Positions 1-9,468 of a DNA stretch of 64,000 nucleotides are shown one piece after another (within the stretch, counting starts at the first letter, position 1; every line of letters begins with the position of its first letter). The DNA comes from SHAN690 sp038131955. Its GTDB lineage: Bacteria; Bacteroidota; Bacteroidia; Flavobacteriales_G; Salibacteraceae. Where the stretch lies: positions 124,001 to 188,000 of the forward strand of contig JAYPQK010000009.1 of NCBI GenBank assembly GCA_038131955.1, read 5' to 3'. A program made the translations under genes and the position numbers. The notes under the pieces are model-generated. The model was given only the letters and a program-made list of their open reading frames with translations, did no database searches and was not told where the DNA came from.

Positions 1-761
1 GTCCTTTCTGTAATATCTATTCGTCTTTCATGCAGCGGGCCTATGACCAGGTCGTGCATGATGTAGCTATCCAAAACCTTCCCGTGATCTTTTGCTTGGA
101 TAGAGCAGGAGTGGCAGGAGCTGATGGGCCAACCCACCACGGTGTATACGACATTGCATACATGCGTTGTATCCCAAATCTTGTGGTCTCTGCTCCAATG
201 AACGAAGAAGAGCTCAGAAACTTGATGTATACCGCCCAGTTGGATGAAACAGAAGCTCCATTCGTGATCCGCTATCCACGCGGCGAAGGAGTCATGCCTG
301 AGTGGAAGACGCCATTCAAGAAACTGAAGATCGGAACAGGTAGAAAGGTAATTTCTGGAGATGATGTGGCCATTCTTACGATCGGACACATTGGAAACGA
401 AGGCTTGAAGGCGGTGGAGCAACTCAAGAAGAAGGGAGTGTCTGCAGCGCTTTATGACCTTCGATTTGTGAAGCCATTGGACGAAGTGTTGTTGCACGAG
501 GTCTTTGGTAAGTTCGACCAGGTCATTACCGTGGAAGACGGATGTATTCAGGGAGGAATGGGCAGCGCTGTTCTGGAATTCATGGCAGACCATGGCTATA
601 GCGCCAAGGTGGTGCGTTTGGGTATTCCTGACACGATCGTGGAGCACGGCTCTCAGCCACAGCTTTGGGCAGAGTGTGGCTATGATGCAGCGTCTATTGA
701 AGAAACGGCAACGAAGATGATGAACAAGAAAGGCTCGACCCGGTCCGGTATGGCGGGTTGA
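1..761 (+). CDS. dxs: 1-deoxy-D-xylulose-5-phosphate synthase, C-terminal part (5' end outside window)
   Basis: This thiamine-diphosphate enzyme joins pyruvate and glyceraldehyde 3-phosphate, the first step of the MEP isoprenoid pathway, in the cytoplasm. The frame is open from base 3 and already carries family sequence (IYSSFMQRAYDQVVHDV) before the first internal ATG at 30, so the gene enters from the left edge. DRAGVAGADGPTHHG is the conserved cofactor/active-site segment of the pyrimidine-binding domain. The C-terminal transketolase-like domain follows, with VEDGCIQGGMGSAV. About 250 of the usual 620 to 640 residues are present. It converges with the accC operon across a hairpin terminator. 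Identification is very secure. Confidence 0.96.
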   Translation, partial: PFCNIYSSFMQRAYDQVVHDVAIQNLPVIFCLDRAGVAGADGPTHHGVYDIAYMRCIPNLVVSAPMNEEELRNLMYTAQLDETEAPFVIRYPRGEGVMPEWKTPFKKLKIGTGRKVISGDDVAILTIGHIGNEGLKAVEQLKKKGVSAALYDLRFVKPLDEVLLHEVFGKFDQVITVEDGCIQGGMGSAVLEFMADHGYSAKVVRLGIPDTIVEHGSQPQLWAECGYDAASIEETATKMMNKKGSTRSGMAG

Positions 762-791
762 TTCTCTTGCTACGATAGGTATAGAAACTAT

Positions 792-819
792 AAAGCCCCG
801 AGTAATCGGGGCTTTTTTT
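792..819. terminator. Bidirectional intrinsic terminator between dxs and accC
   Basis: A perfect 10-bp stem AAAGCCCCGA/TCGGGGCTTT with loop GTAA is followed by a T run on the plus strand. The T-rich end of the stem also serves the minus strand. It sits 30 bases after the dxs stop and 20 bases from the accC stop, as expected for convergent genes. Confidence 0.9.
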
Positions 820-837
820 ATGGTTTAGTCTGAGGGT

Positions 838-2190
838 CTAGGATTCTAATTCCTTTTTGTAGTCCCATTCTTCCAAGAACTTAGTCGTGATCTTTCCGTC
901 ACGGAACTGAGGATGCTTCATCAACTTTTCGTGGAATGGAATGGTAGTCTTAACTCCTTCGATGATGTATTCGCTCAACGCGCGCTCCATCTTCGTGATG
1001 GCTTCCTCACGCGTTTGCGCAACGGTGATCAACTTCGAGATCATCGAATCATAGAATGGAGGGATGACATAGCCCGCGTACACGTGGGTGTCGATACGAA
1101 TACCATGTCCACCTGGCTCGTGGTATTCTGTGATCTTGCCCGGACTCGGACGGAAATCGTTCAGAGGGTCCTCCGCGTTGATACGGCACTGGATGGCGTG
1201 GCCAACCGGTTCGTAGTTCTTACCACTGATAGGAATACCTGCAGCGATCTTGATCTGCTCCTTGATGAGGTCGTAGTTGATGACCTCTTCGGTGATCGTG
1301 TGCTCTACCTGGATACGCGTATTCATCTCCATGAAGTAGAAGTTACGATCCTTGTCTACCAAGAACTCAACCGTTCCTACCCCCTCGTATTTCACGGCCT
1401 TGGTAGCTTTGATCGCTGCGTCACCCATCTTCTTACGAAGCTCCTTGGTCATGAAAGGAGAAGGAGTCTCCTCTACCAATTTTTGGTGACGACGCTGAAC
1501 AGAACAGTCACGCTCTGAAAGGTGACAAGCTTTTCCATGTTGGTCACCGGCGATCTGGATCTCAATATGGCGAGGCTCAACGATGAATTTCTCCATGTAC
1601 ATACCGTCGTTACCGAAGGCTGCTTTGGCTTCTTTTCTCGCTGAATCCCATGCCGTACGGAGCTCTTTCTCATTGTCGCATCGACGCATTCCCTTACCAC
1701 CACCTCCGGCAGTGGCCTTCATGATGACCGGGTATCCGATCTCTTTAGCTACAGAGATGCCTTCATCCAAACTTCCTAAGATTCCCTCGGAACCCGGAAT
1801 GCATGGAACGCCAGCTTCACGCATGGTCTTTTTGGCGCTGGCTTTATCACCCATGCCGTCGATCTGTTCTGGTAAGGCACCGATAAACTTGATGCCGTTT
1901 TCCTGGCAGATCTTGGAGAACTTGGAGTTCTCGGACAAGAAACCATATCCAGGGTGGATGGCATCTGCATTGGTGATCTCTGCGGCCGCGATGATGTTTG
2001 GGATCTTCAAGTACGAGTCGGCACTGGCATTCGGGCCAATACAAACGGCTTCGTCAGCAAAGCGAACGTGCAAACTGTCGGCATCCGCTTTGGAATAGAC
2101 CGCTACGGTCTTGATACCCATCTCGCGACACGTGCGGATAACGCGCAAGGCGATCTCTCCGCGGTTCGCGATCAAAATCTTCTTAAACAT
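838..2190 (-). CDS. accC: Acetyl-CoA carboxylase, biotin carboxylase subunit
   Basis: This subunit carboxylates the biotin of AccB using ATP and bicarbonate, the first half of malonyl-CoA synthesis. The protein has the N-terminal fold typical of the family (FKKILIANRGEIALRV), the ATP-grasp glycine loop GGGGKGMR about residue 165, and EMNTRIQVEH in the catalytic region. The frame is open up to 2217 with an upstream ATG, but the family normally starts at MFKKILIANRGE, so I place the start at 2190 (450 residues). The 2217 start, giving nine extra residues, cannot be excluded. It is the last gene of the operon, 35 bases after accB with this start. Confidence 0.95.
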   Translation of the reverse strand: MFKKILIANRGEIALRVIRTCREMGIKTVAVYSKADADSLHVRFADEAVCIGPNASADSYLKIPNIIAAAEITNADAIHPGYGFLSENSKFSKICQENGIKFIGALPEQIDGMGDKASAKKTMREAGVPCIPGSEGILGSLDEGISVAKEIGYPVIMKATAGGGGKGMRRCDNEKELRTAWDSARKEAKAAFGNDGMYMEKFIVEPRHIEIQIAGDQHGKACHLSERDCSVQRRHQKLVEETPSPFMTKELRKKMGDAAIKATKAVKYEGVGTVEFLVDKDRNFYFMEMNTRIQVEHTITEEVINYDLIKEQIKIAAGIPISGKNYEPVGHAIQCRINAEDPLNDFRPSPGKITEYHEPGGHGIRIDTHVYAGYVIPPFYDSMISKLITVAQTREEAITKMERALSEYIIEGVKTTIPFHEKLMKHPQFRDGKITTKFLEEWDYKKELES

Positions 2191-2225
2191 ACCTTTTGTT
2201 GCTTTAGGAGTTGGCAAATCTGCAA

Positions 2226-2735
2226 TTACGATGGGTCAACCAAGAACAATGGCTGATCGTATTCAACAGGAGAAGCATCGTCAGCCAAGACCTTCACGAT
2301 CTTACCTGAGACTTCCGCCTCGATCTCGTTGAACAACTTCATCGCTTCAATGATGCAGATGACCTCACCTGGTGCGATCTCATCACCAACGCTTACGAAT
2401 GCATCTGCATCCGGACTAGAAGAACGGTAGAACGTACCGATCATTGGAGACTTGATGGTGATGTACTTGCTGTCATCAGCGTCACCACCTTTCTTATCAT
2501 CCCCACCTTTTGCAGCTTCTGGTGCAGGCGCAGGTGCCGGAGCGGCAGGAGCCGGAGCAGGAGCTGCTGGCTGAGGAGGGAGGTAACCTTGGGCTGGCAT
2601 TACTACTTGCGTAGCAGGTTCAGCACCCTTGGTTGTCTTGATGTTTATCTTGAAATCCTTGGTCTCAAGCTCCACTTCGTTCACACCCGACTTGGATACG
2701 AACTTGATTAATGATTGAATTTGACTAAGGTCCAT
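2226..2735 (-). CDS. accB: Biotin carboxyl carrier protein of acetyl-CoA carboxylase
   Basis: This protein carries the covalently bound biotin between the biotin carboxylase and carboxyltransferase parts of acetyl-CoA carboxylase. It is 169 residues long: a short N-terminal helix region (MDLSQIQSLIKFV), a Pro/Ala-rich linker about residues 50 to 80 that gives the arm mobility, and a C-terminal biotinyl domain with EAMKLFNEI, in which Lys 133 is the expected biotin site. Length and layout are normal. It lies between fabH and accC on the minus strand and is almost certainly co-transcribed with both. Confidence 0.96.
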   Translation of the reverse strand: MDLSQIQSLIKFVSKSGVNEVELETKDFKINIKTTKGAEPATQVVMPAQGYLPPQPAAPAPAPAAPAPAPAPEAAKGGDDKKGGDADDSKYITIKSPMIGTFYRSSSPDADAFVSVGDEIAPGEVICIIEAMKLFNEIEAEVSGKIVKVLADDASPVEYDQPLFLVDPS

Positions 2736-2796
2736 GCGTTATTCGTTATAGTTTAATGGGATACTAAAGTAGTTTCTTGAATGCTAAAAGCAAGGG

Positions 2797-3795
2797 TTAC
2801 GACGCAACGTAAGCCCACTTAAGGTAAATCGCGCCCCAGGTGAAACCTCCACCGAAGGCTGACAATATGATATTATCACCCTTGTGCAGGCGGCTTTCCC
2901 ACTCAGACAAGCAGATCGGAATCGTACCGCTGGTTGTGTTTCCATACCGGTCGATGTTGATCATCACTTTTTCTGTGGTAAGGCCCATGCGCTTGGCTGT
3001 GGCGTCGATGATACGAAGGTTGGCTTGGTGAGGCACGAGCCAAGCGACATCTTCAGATGTCAAGTTGTTTCGCTCCATCACTTCGTAGCTCACATCTGCC
3101 ATGTTTGACACAGCAAACTTGAATACGGTTTTCCCTTCTTGGTATACGTAATGCTCTTTGTTAGCAATGGTTTCAGCGGAAGGTGGTCGTTCAGACCCGC
3201 CTGCCTTTTGGTGCAAGAATTCTTCGCCGGCGCCATCGCTACGAAGGATGGAATCCTGAATGCCGAGTCCCTCTTCGTTTGGCTCGAGAAGAACACAACC
3301 AGCTCCGTCGCCAAAGATGATGCAGGTTTGTCTATCGGTGTAATCAATGATCGAAGACATCTTATCTGCTCCGATTACCAACACTTTCTTATGTGTACCT
3401 GATTCGATGAACTTAGCGCCCGTGGTCACGCCATAAAGGAAGCCAGAACAAGCAGCCATCAGGTCGAATCCAAAAGCATTGTTCATGCCCACCTTTCGAC
3501 TTACAATGTTCGCTGAAGCAGGGAATACCTTGTCCGGAGTCACGGTGCAGAAGATGACCAAGTCGATCTCTTCTGGTCCGATACCTCTCTTTTTAAGGAG
3601 GTTCTCTACCGCTACTTTGGCGATCTCAGTAACTCCTTTGTCTTTTCCTTTAAGAATATGTCGCTCCTTGATGCCCGTTCGCGTGGTGATCCACTCGTCG
3701 GTGGTGTCGACCATTTTCTCCAACTCTTTGTTGGTCAAAACATAGTCTGGAACATGATGGGCAACCGCTGTGATGGCAGCATTGATTTTGGTCAT
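2797..3795 (-). CDS. fabH: Beta-ketoacyl-ACP synthase III
   Basis: FabH starts fatty acid synthesis by condensing an acyl-CoA primer with malonyl-ACP. The 332-residue protein has the full catalytic triad: Cys 116 in AACSGFLYG, His in PHQANLRI and Asn in YGNTTSGTIP. The C-terminal FGGGFTWGA segment is typical. The gene starts 8 bases after the plsX stop and lies 61 bases before accB, so it belongs to the minus-strand lipid operon. In many Bacteroidota this isozyme accepts branched primers; the sequence alone does not settle the primer used here. Confidence 0.95.
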   Translation of the reverse strand: MTKINAAITAVAHHVPDYVLTNKELEKMVDTTDEWITTRTGIKERHILKGKDKGVTEIAKVAVENLLKKRGIGPEEIDLVIFCTVTPDKVFPASANIVSRKVGMNNAFGFDLMAACSGFLYGVTTGAKFIESGTHKKVLVIGADKMSSIIDYTDRQTCIIFGDGAGCVLLEPNEEGLGIQDSILRSDGAGEEFLHQKAGGSERPPSAETIANKEHYVYQEGKTVFKFAVSNMADVSYEVMERNNLTSEDVAWLVPHQANLRIIDATAKRMGLTTEKVMINIDRYGNTTSGTIPICLSEWESRLHKGDNIILSAFGGGFTWGAIYLKWAYVAS

Positions 3796-3803
3796 AGGGT
3801 CAG

Positions 3804-4748
3804 TTACTTAAACACTTTCCTGATGCGATCGGCAAGATTGGCTTCAGCGGTATCCACTGAAAGTTTGATCATGTTCTTGACCGCATTCGCATTCGAAATA
3901 CCGTGGCCAATAATAACATTTCCATTCACACCGAGCACAGGGGTGCCTCCGTAAATTTCATAGTTGAAGCGTTCAAAATAATCGTCTTGTACTTGGCGCT
4001 TACGGATAAGGTAGTAGAGAGCTTCGGCTTGTTTGAGGATGACATTTCCTGTGAATCCATCACAGACAATGACGTCGGCCTTGCCGTTGAAAAGATCCCT
4101 TCCTTCAATATTTCCGATGAAGTTGAATTCTTGGGTATCCTTCATCAACTGGTGAGCGGCTTGGGTGAGCATATTGCCCTTTTCCTCTTCCTCACCGATG
4201 TTGATCAATCCCACTTTGGGATTTTCGATGTTGTAGATCTGCTCGGCCATCATGCTTCCCAAGATGCCAAACTGATAAAGAACGTCTGCTTTGCAGTCGG
4301 AGTTGATGCCGACATCTAATAGGATGCTGACTCCTCCATTCAAAACAGGAAGTGCCGTGGTGATGCAAGGACGGATTACACCAGAAATGGTGCGAATCGT
4401 ATACATGGCACCAATCAGCATAGCACCCGTGTTACCGGTACTGGAAAACGCTTCGATCTTCCCTTCTTGAAGCATGTGGAAGCCAAGAGCGATCGAAGAA
4501 TTCGGCTTCTTGATGAATGCCTTGGTAGGGTGATCATGCATCGTGATGTTCTCGGTCGTATGTACGATCTCGAACTGATCAGTCGCCACACCATTCTCTG
4601 TAAGGATGCGTTCGATCTCCGCTTGGTCACCTATTAGAATGATCTCAACCCGATCTCCTAACTCCTTCTGAGCCTCAATGGCTCCGAGGACATTAGCGTC
4701 GGGCGCGAAATCTCCACCTAATACGTCAAGTCCGACCTTCATGGTCAT
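3804..4748 (-). CDS. plsX: Phosphate acyltransferase PlsX
   Basis: PlsX turns acyl-ACP into acyl-phosphate, the donor for the first acylation of glycerol 3-phosphate in phospholipid synthesis. It is a peripheral membrane enzyme. The family signature near the N-terminus (KVGLDVLGGDFAPDANVLGA) is present, as are GNTGAMLIGA and CDGFTGNVILK. The start is either 4748 (MTMKVG) or two codons in (MKVG); both are plausible. The length of 314 residues is normal. It sits directly after rpmF (5 bases) and before fabH, the conserved bacterial arrangement. Confidence 0.95.
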   Translation of the reverse strand: MTMKVGLDVLGGDFAPDANVLGAIEAQKELGDRVEIILIGDQAEIERILTENGVATDQFEIVHTTENITMHDHPTKAFIKKPNSSIALGFHMLQEGKIEAFSSTGNTGAMLIGAMYTIRTISGVIRPCITTALPVLNGGVSILLDVGINSDCKADVLYQFGILGSMMAEQIYNIENPKVGLINIGEEEEKGNMLTQAAHQLMKDTQEFNFIGNIEGRDLFNGKADVIVCDGFTGNVILKQAEALYYLIRKRQVQDDYFERFNYEIYGGTPVLGVNGNVIIGHGISNANAVKNMIKLSVDTAEANLADRIRKVFK

Positions 4749-4753
4749 CCGGC

Positions 4754-4945
4754 TTATGCCATGGACTCTTTCTCCATGACTACTTTACCCTTGTAGTAAA
4801 GCTTGCCTTCGTACCAGTGTGCACGGTGATAAAGATGTGGTTGTCCTGTAGTTGGGCAAGTCGAGATCGTTGGCAATTCTGCCTTGTAGTGAGTACGACG
4901 CTTGTCCCTACGGGTCTTCGATATCTTTCGTTTAGGATGTGCCAT
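4754..4945 (-). CDS. rpmF: 50S ribosomal protein L32
   Basis: This 63-residue basic protein of the large ribosomal subunit starts MAHPKRKISKTRRDKRR, the standard L32 opening, followed by LPTISTCPTTGQPHLYHRAHW. Only one Cys of the zinc pattern is visible, so this is a form without a complete Cys4 zinc ribbon, as is common in this phylum. It is coupled to DUF177 upstream and plsX downstream. Confidence 0.96.
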   Translation of the reverse strand: MAHPKRKISKTRRDKRRTHYKAELPTISTCPTTGQPHLYHRAHWYEGKLYYKGKVVMEKESMA

Positions 4946-4950
4946 TTCTC

Positions 4951-5478
4951 CTAGTTTTTGTGTTTAAGATTTTTCAGTGCCTCCCAACGGGGGTCTATTT
5001 CTTTTTCTTCTTTCGATTCTTCTCCTTCATCGGAAGCCTCTTCCAGATACTGCTCCACCTTTGGGTCGCACTGACCTTCCGGGTGGATGAACCGACTGGG
5101 TAATCCAACTACGATGAATTCGTAGATGAACTGACCCAGATCGATCGTCTGTTCATTCTCGTCTACAAAGACCACCTCGTCATCAGTAAGGTCGGTCTCA
5201 TGAGCCAATCTGATCACCAAATGATTTTCCGAATCAAACGGAACATCAACGTCCTCACCGCATCGATCGCAGGCCGTTTTGACCTTGCCCACAATGCTAA
5301 AGTGAAGATCCATCAACCTTTCCTTGCGCTGTAGTTCCAGGTCAACCTGAAGGTCTACTGAAGAAAAGTCTTCCACCCCTCGTTCTTCGAGAAATGTCCG
5401 GTCGATCTTCCAATCATAGGTGTGAACCCCGACCTTCAGATTTGAAAATCGTAGTTCGTATGAGTTGTCCTGTTTCAA
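4951..5478 (-). CDS. DUF177 (YceD) family protein, rRNA-processing associated
   Basis: A 175-residue protein of the YceD/DUF177 family, found next to rpmF in most bacteria. The conserved core is CDRCGEDVDVPF (a CxxC pair about residue 70) followed by an acidic tail (EEASDEGEESKEEKEIDPRWEAL) and the usual C-terminal motif IDPRWEALKNL. Studies of the family link it to 23S rRNA maturation and its plant homologue to plastid 23S rRNA; a role in this organism is inferred. It begins 63 bases after pdxA. Confidence 0.88.
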   Translation of the reverse strand: MKQDNSYELRFSNLKVGVHTYDWKIDRTFLEERGVEDFSSVDLQVDLELQRKERLMDLHFSIVGKVKTACDRCGEDVDVPFDSENHLVIRLAHETDLTDDEVVFVDENEQTIDLGQFIYEFIVVGLPSRFIHPEGQCDPKVEQYLEEASDEGEESKEEKEIDPRWEALKNLKHKN

Positions 5479-5541
5479 AGAGCTATCCTAAAAAGGGTTG
5501 CAAATGTAATGAATACCTTGATACACAACCTCCTGAAGATT

Positions 5542-6618
5542 TTACCTTTTCTTGGAAGCAGGTTCAAGAGGGTTGGCTGAGATTTCTCTGAAATGTCGGC
5601 GCTCTACTGCGATGTCGCAAGCTTGTAAGATCGCCCGCCGCATGGAGGATTCAGACGCTTGGTTCTTACCGGCGATATCATAGGCCACACCATGATCTGG
5701 CGAGGTGCGCACGATGGGTAGTCCGGCCGTGAAGTTCACGCCTTCATCAAACGAAAGTGCCTTAAATGGAGCTAAACCTTGATCGTGGTACATGGCAAGC
5801 ACCCCGTCAAAAGAGCCGCGCATAGGTGAACCGAAGAATCCGTCAGCGGGGTAGGGACCAAACGCCAAAATACCTGCCTCCTGCGCGTCTTGGATAGAGG
5901 GGGCAATGATCTGTGACTCCTGCTCTCCCATGATGCCACCGTCTCCGTTGTGCGGATTCAAACCGAGAACCGCAATTCGTGGTCGGTGAATGCCGAAATC
6001 CTGCTTCAAACTTTTTGCAAAAACATCCAGCTTCTGAACGATCAGTCCTCGGTCGAGTTTCTTGGCAATTTCCTCAACGGCCACATGAGCCGTTACCAAG
6101 GCCACCCTCAACCCTTCATGGGCGAGAATCATGAGTGGGTTGTCTTCGTTTGCATAGTCTGCAAGGAATTCTGTATGACCGGGAAAATTGAAATCTTCCG
6201 ACTGTATGGTCCTCTTGTCGATCGGAGCCGTGACCAATACGTCAATCTTGGTCGAAGCTAGATCTTCCACCGCTGACTTCAGCGAGTCAAAGGCGAGTTT
6301 GCCTGCGGCCTTATCCGGCTTCCCAAATTGTACCTCATGATCGGTGTCCCAAACTTCGAGCAGGTTGACCTTCTTCGAGTCGCACTTCTCAGGGTCGGTG
6401 ATGGTGTGAAAATGAAAACCCTCAAGTTTCAATGTCTCCATGTGTTGTTCGATCACTTGCTTTGAGGCATAGATGATCGGAGTGCAGTGATCGTAGACCC
6501 GAGAGTCCATCAATGCCTTTATCGTGACCTCGAGTCCAATTCCATGTACATCGCCACTCGTGATGCCAACCTTTATCTTCTTGTGCTTACCCATTCCTTC
6601 CTCGTTTCTGCCGTTCAC
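5542..6618 (-). CDS. pdxA: 4-hydroxythreonine-4-phosphate dehydrogenase
   Basis: PdxA oxidises 4-phosphohydroxy-L-threonine in the DXP-dependent pathway to pyridoxal 5-phosphate, and so uses the same precursor as dxs. Visible signatures are VGITSGDVHGIGLEV near the N-terminus, the metal-binding FPGHTEFLAD, LGLNPHNGDGG, and YHDQGLAPFK. The frame allows 358 residues; the internal start MGKHKKIKVG (350 residues, start 6594) fits the family better. It is the first gene of the minus-strand operon, divergent from the T9SS protein at 6721. The Asp-Val-His-Gly-Ile-Gly variant of the first motif is unusual compared with GDPAGIG but occurs in this phylum. Confidence 0.94.
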   Translation of the reverse strand: MNGRNEEGMGKHKKIKVGITSGDVHGIGLEVTIKALMDSRVYDHCTPIIYASKQVIEQHMETLKLEGFHFHTITDPEKCDSKKVNLLEVWDTDHEVQFGKPDKAAGKLAFDSLKSAVEDLASTKIDVLVTAPIDKRTIQSEDFNFPGHTEFLADYANEDNPLMILAHEGLRVALVTAHVAVEEIAKKLDRGLIVQKLDVFAKSLKQDFGIHRPRIAVLGLNPHNGDGGIMGEQESQIIAPSIQDAQEAGILAFGPYPADGFFGSPMRGSFDGVLAMYHDQGLAPFKALSFDEGVNFTAGLPIVRTSPDHGVAYDIAGKNQASESSMRRAILQACDIAVERRHFREISANPLEPASKKR

Positions 6619-6720
6619 TCATCGGCCAACATTTCTATCCTTAAAACGTCTATATTACTAGACGAAGTCCAAAGGTATGCATACCTTCACAACGTATTCT
6701 ATGAATGAGGATTTGAGATC

Positions 6721-9468
6721 GTGAATAAATTGAAGATGGTCAGGATGTTGAGTGTACTCCTCGGTGCACTTTTTTTGTCTCAGGTCGCGTGGGCAACACA
6801 CAACCGGGCAGGAGAGATCGTCTATCGACGCATCAACGAAAATCCGTTCCTCTATGAGATTTCGATCATCACCTATACAAAGACTGGCGGCGCAAGTGAT
6901 GCGGCAGACCGCTGTGAGTTGGAATTGTTCTTTGGTGATGGCACAAGCGAGACGGTCACGCGCGTGAATGGACCGGTAGGCTCTCCGTGTGACCCGGGCG
7001 TCGGTCGGGGAGTGTTGATCGCTCCGGAAACCCGATACAACGTTTATACTACGACCCACGAATTTCCCGGTGCCGGCACCTATGTGCTGAGCATGGAAGA
7101 TCCTATGAGAAACGGTCAGGTGGTGAATATCCCTGATTCAGATAATGTGCCTTTCTACATTGAAAGCACTTTGGTGATCGACTTTGCAACCGGGGGCAAC
7201 AACGCACCGATACTCCGTAACCCCCCGATCGACAATGCCTGCGTGGGCATTCCATTCTATCACAATCCAGGGGCTGTGGACATTGAAGGCGATAGTTTGT
7301 CGTATTCTATCGTAGCAAGTCGCTCTTATAATGGTGGTGCCATCAGCGGTTATGTCTTTCCCGATCAGATCGTGCAGGGTTCCAACAATAACCTTAGCAT
7401 CGACCCGGTATCAGGTACCTTGACTTGGGATTCTCCGCAGCAACAAGGAGAATATAATGTGGCCATCCTCATCGAAGAATACAGGATCAATCCCAATAGC
7501 GGACAGGCCTTCTTGGTTGGGTCGATCATGCGTGACATGCAGATCTTTGTTGGATTTTGTATGAATGAGAATACACCGCCTGTCATAACCCTAGAAGAGG
7601 AGGTATGTGTGACCGCGGGAAGAACATTAGCCGAGAGGATCACCACCGAGGATATTGATGACGATATTCTGACTGTAAGTGCTGTGGGTTCTCCCCTTGA
7701 CAATGGAAATGGTGCGTTCATCATAGAAGGCGATACGATAACCGCACAGGCGCCCGTGGAGATGAATTTACGCTGGACACCCGGTTGTGGCTTCGTTCGT
7801 AGTGCGCCTTATTGGATCTATTTCAAAGCGAAGGAGAACTTTTCTTCAACACTGATGGTAGAGCTGGTTGATTTCAAGACCATGGCGATCTCCGTGAAGG
7901 CACCAGAGGTTACGATCACATCCATCCAACCAGAAGGCACTGCCCTAAGGGTGCGATGGACGCCGGCGGTATGTGAAGAGGCAACCGGGTATGATATTTA
8001 CAGATACAATGACAGCCTCGGATACGAGCCTAGTGAATGCGTAACAGGTGTGCCTTCGCAGTTGGGTTATGTCAAGATAGGAGAGGTGAGTGGTAGAATG
8101 TCAACCGAGTTCCTTGACGATGACGATGGATTAGGCTTGGTGCATGGCCAGCGCTACTGCTATATGATCGTTACCACATTTGAGGACGGTTCAGAAAGCT
8201 ACCCGAGCGACGAATCTTGCGGACTCCTGGTTCGTGACGTTCCCATCTTGAATAAGGTCAGCGTGGTCTCGACCGATTCGATCAATGGACTGAATAGCGT
8301 GGCCTGGTTGAGTCCGATCGACCTCAAGACCAGTGTCTTCCCGCCGCCATACCGATACCGGTTGTCGAGATCAACTTCCGTGACAGGAAGCTTCGAGGAG
8401 ATCTTCCTGAGTGATGCATCCCAGGACCCCTTTAGCTTGGATACGATCTTCGTGGACGAGGGATTGAATACCCTAGGCGAACAGTACTACTACAGGATCG
8501 AGATGTTGAGTGGTCCTAGCAGCACTCCTGTCGGTGTAGCGAAAGCTGCTTCTTCCATCTACTTATCATCGATTTCAGCCGACAATCAGTTGACCTTGAC
8601 GTGGGACGTGGATGTTCCTTGGAAGAATGATGCATACGTCGTTTATCGATTCAAGAATGATCCCGACTCCTTGAATGATTTGATCGTACTCGACACCGTA
8701 GAGGGAACATCTTATGTGGATGATAGGTTAGCCAACCTCCAGAAGTATCGCTATTTGGTTCGGTCCATAGGCGAGTATACGGACGTCAACATCAAGGGTG
8801 TGATCGAGAATCTGTCTCAGATCCATACGGGTATGCCGGAAGATGTCAATCCGCCTTGCTCTCCGCCGAATCAGTTTATTGACGGGGACTGTAACCTTGA
8901 GCAGACCATCATCACTTGGTCTGATCCAAACGAGAATTGTGAGGATACCGACGATGTCATTGGCTTCAAGGTCTATTATGCTCCGGCACTCGGCCAAACT
9001 TTACAGGAGATTGCTTACATCGATGACCCAACCGTGACGGAGTATGTGCATGAAGGCACCGGCTCTATCGCAGGCTGCTATGCATTGGTTGCCGTAGATA
9101 GCTTTGCCAATGAGAGTGCGTGGGAGAATTCACTTTGTGTAGATAACTGTCCTGAGTATGAGTTGCCCAACGTCTTCACGCCTAGCGGGGATGGTAGGAA
9201 TGATCTCTTCGAGCCCTTCCCTTACAAGTTCGTTGAAAGCGTTGATATTCAGATTTTCAACCGATGGGGAGTACTGATGTACGAGATCAATAACCCGGAT
9301 GTGCTTTGGGATGGCACCGATATGCGGTCAGGAAAGCCCGTGCCGGAAGGAGTGTATTTCTATGTATGCCAAGTGAATGAGATCAGGCTCACGGGAATTG
9401 TGGGTAGAGAACTCCGCGGCAGCGTACATTTGCTCAGAGAAAATAGGAACGAGCAATTAGCACCCTGA
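6721..9468 (+). CDS. Large secreted protein with fibronectin-like regions and gliding-motility (T9SS type B) C-terminal domain
   Basis: A 915-residue exported protein. An N-terminal signal peptide (VRMLSVLLGALFLSQVAWA) is followed by a Bacteroidota-specific surface region with cadherin-like character, fibronectin-type stretches between about residues 395 and 800 (for example LRVRWTPAVCEEATGYDIYR), and a final 90-residue domain with NVFTPSGDGRNDLFEPF and IFNRWGVLMYE, the hallmark of the CHU/gliding-motility type B sorting domain. It is therefore probably secreted by T9SS and held on the surface. The start at 6721 is GTG; an ATG at 6736 is equally possible. Its stop overlaps the ribE start (TGATG). 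The exact ligand or function is unknown. Confidence 0.88.
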   Translation: MNKLKMVRMLSVLLGALFLSQVAWATHNRAGEIVYRRINENPFLYEISIITYTKTGGASDAADRCELELFFGDGTSETVTRVNGPVGSPCDPGVGRGVLIAPETRYNVYTTTHEFPGAGTYVLSMEDPMRNGQVVNIPDSDNVPFYIESTLVIDFATGGNNAPILRNPPIDNACVGIPFYHNPGAVDIEGDSLSYSIVASRSYNGGAISGYVFPDQIVQGSNNNLSIDPVSGTLTWDSPQQQGEYNVAILIEEYRINPNSGQAFLVGSIMRDMQIFVGFCMNENTPPVITLEEEVCVTAGRTLAERITTEDIDDDILTVSAVGSPLDNGNGAFIIEGDTITAQAPVEMNLRWTPGCGFVRSAPYWIYFKAKENFSSTLMVELVDFKTMAISVKAPEVTITSIQPEGTALRVRWTPAVCEEATGYDIYRYNDSLGYEPSECVTGVPSQLGYVKIGEVSGRMSTEFLDDDDGLGLVHGQRYCYMIVTTFEDGSESYPSDESCGLLVRDVPILNKVSVVSTDSINGLNSVAWLSPIDLKTSVFPPPYRYRLSRSTSVTGSFEEIFLSDASQDPFSLDTIFVDEGLNTLGEQYYYRIEMLSGPSSTPVGVAKAASSIYLSSISADNQLTLTWDVDVPWKNDAYVVYRFKNDPDSLNDLIVLDTVEGTSYVDDRLANLQKYRYLVRSIGEYTDVNIKGVIENLSQIHTGMPEDVNPPCSPPNQFIDGDCNLEQTIITWSDPNENCEDTDDVIGFKVYYAPALGQTLQEIAYIDDPTVTEYVHEGTGSIAGCYALVAVDSFANESAWENSLCVDNCPEYELPNVFTPSGDGRNDLFEPFPYKFVESVDIQIFNRWGVLMYEINNPDVLWDGTDMRSGKPVPEGVYFYVCQVNEIRLTGIVGRELRGSVHLLRENRNEQLAP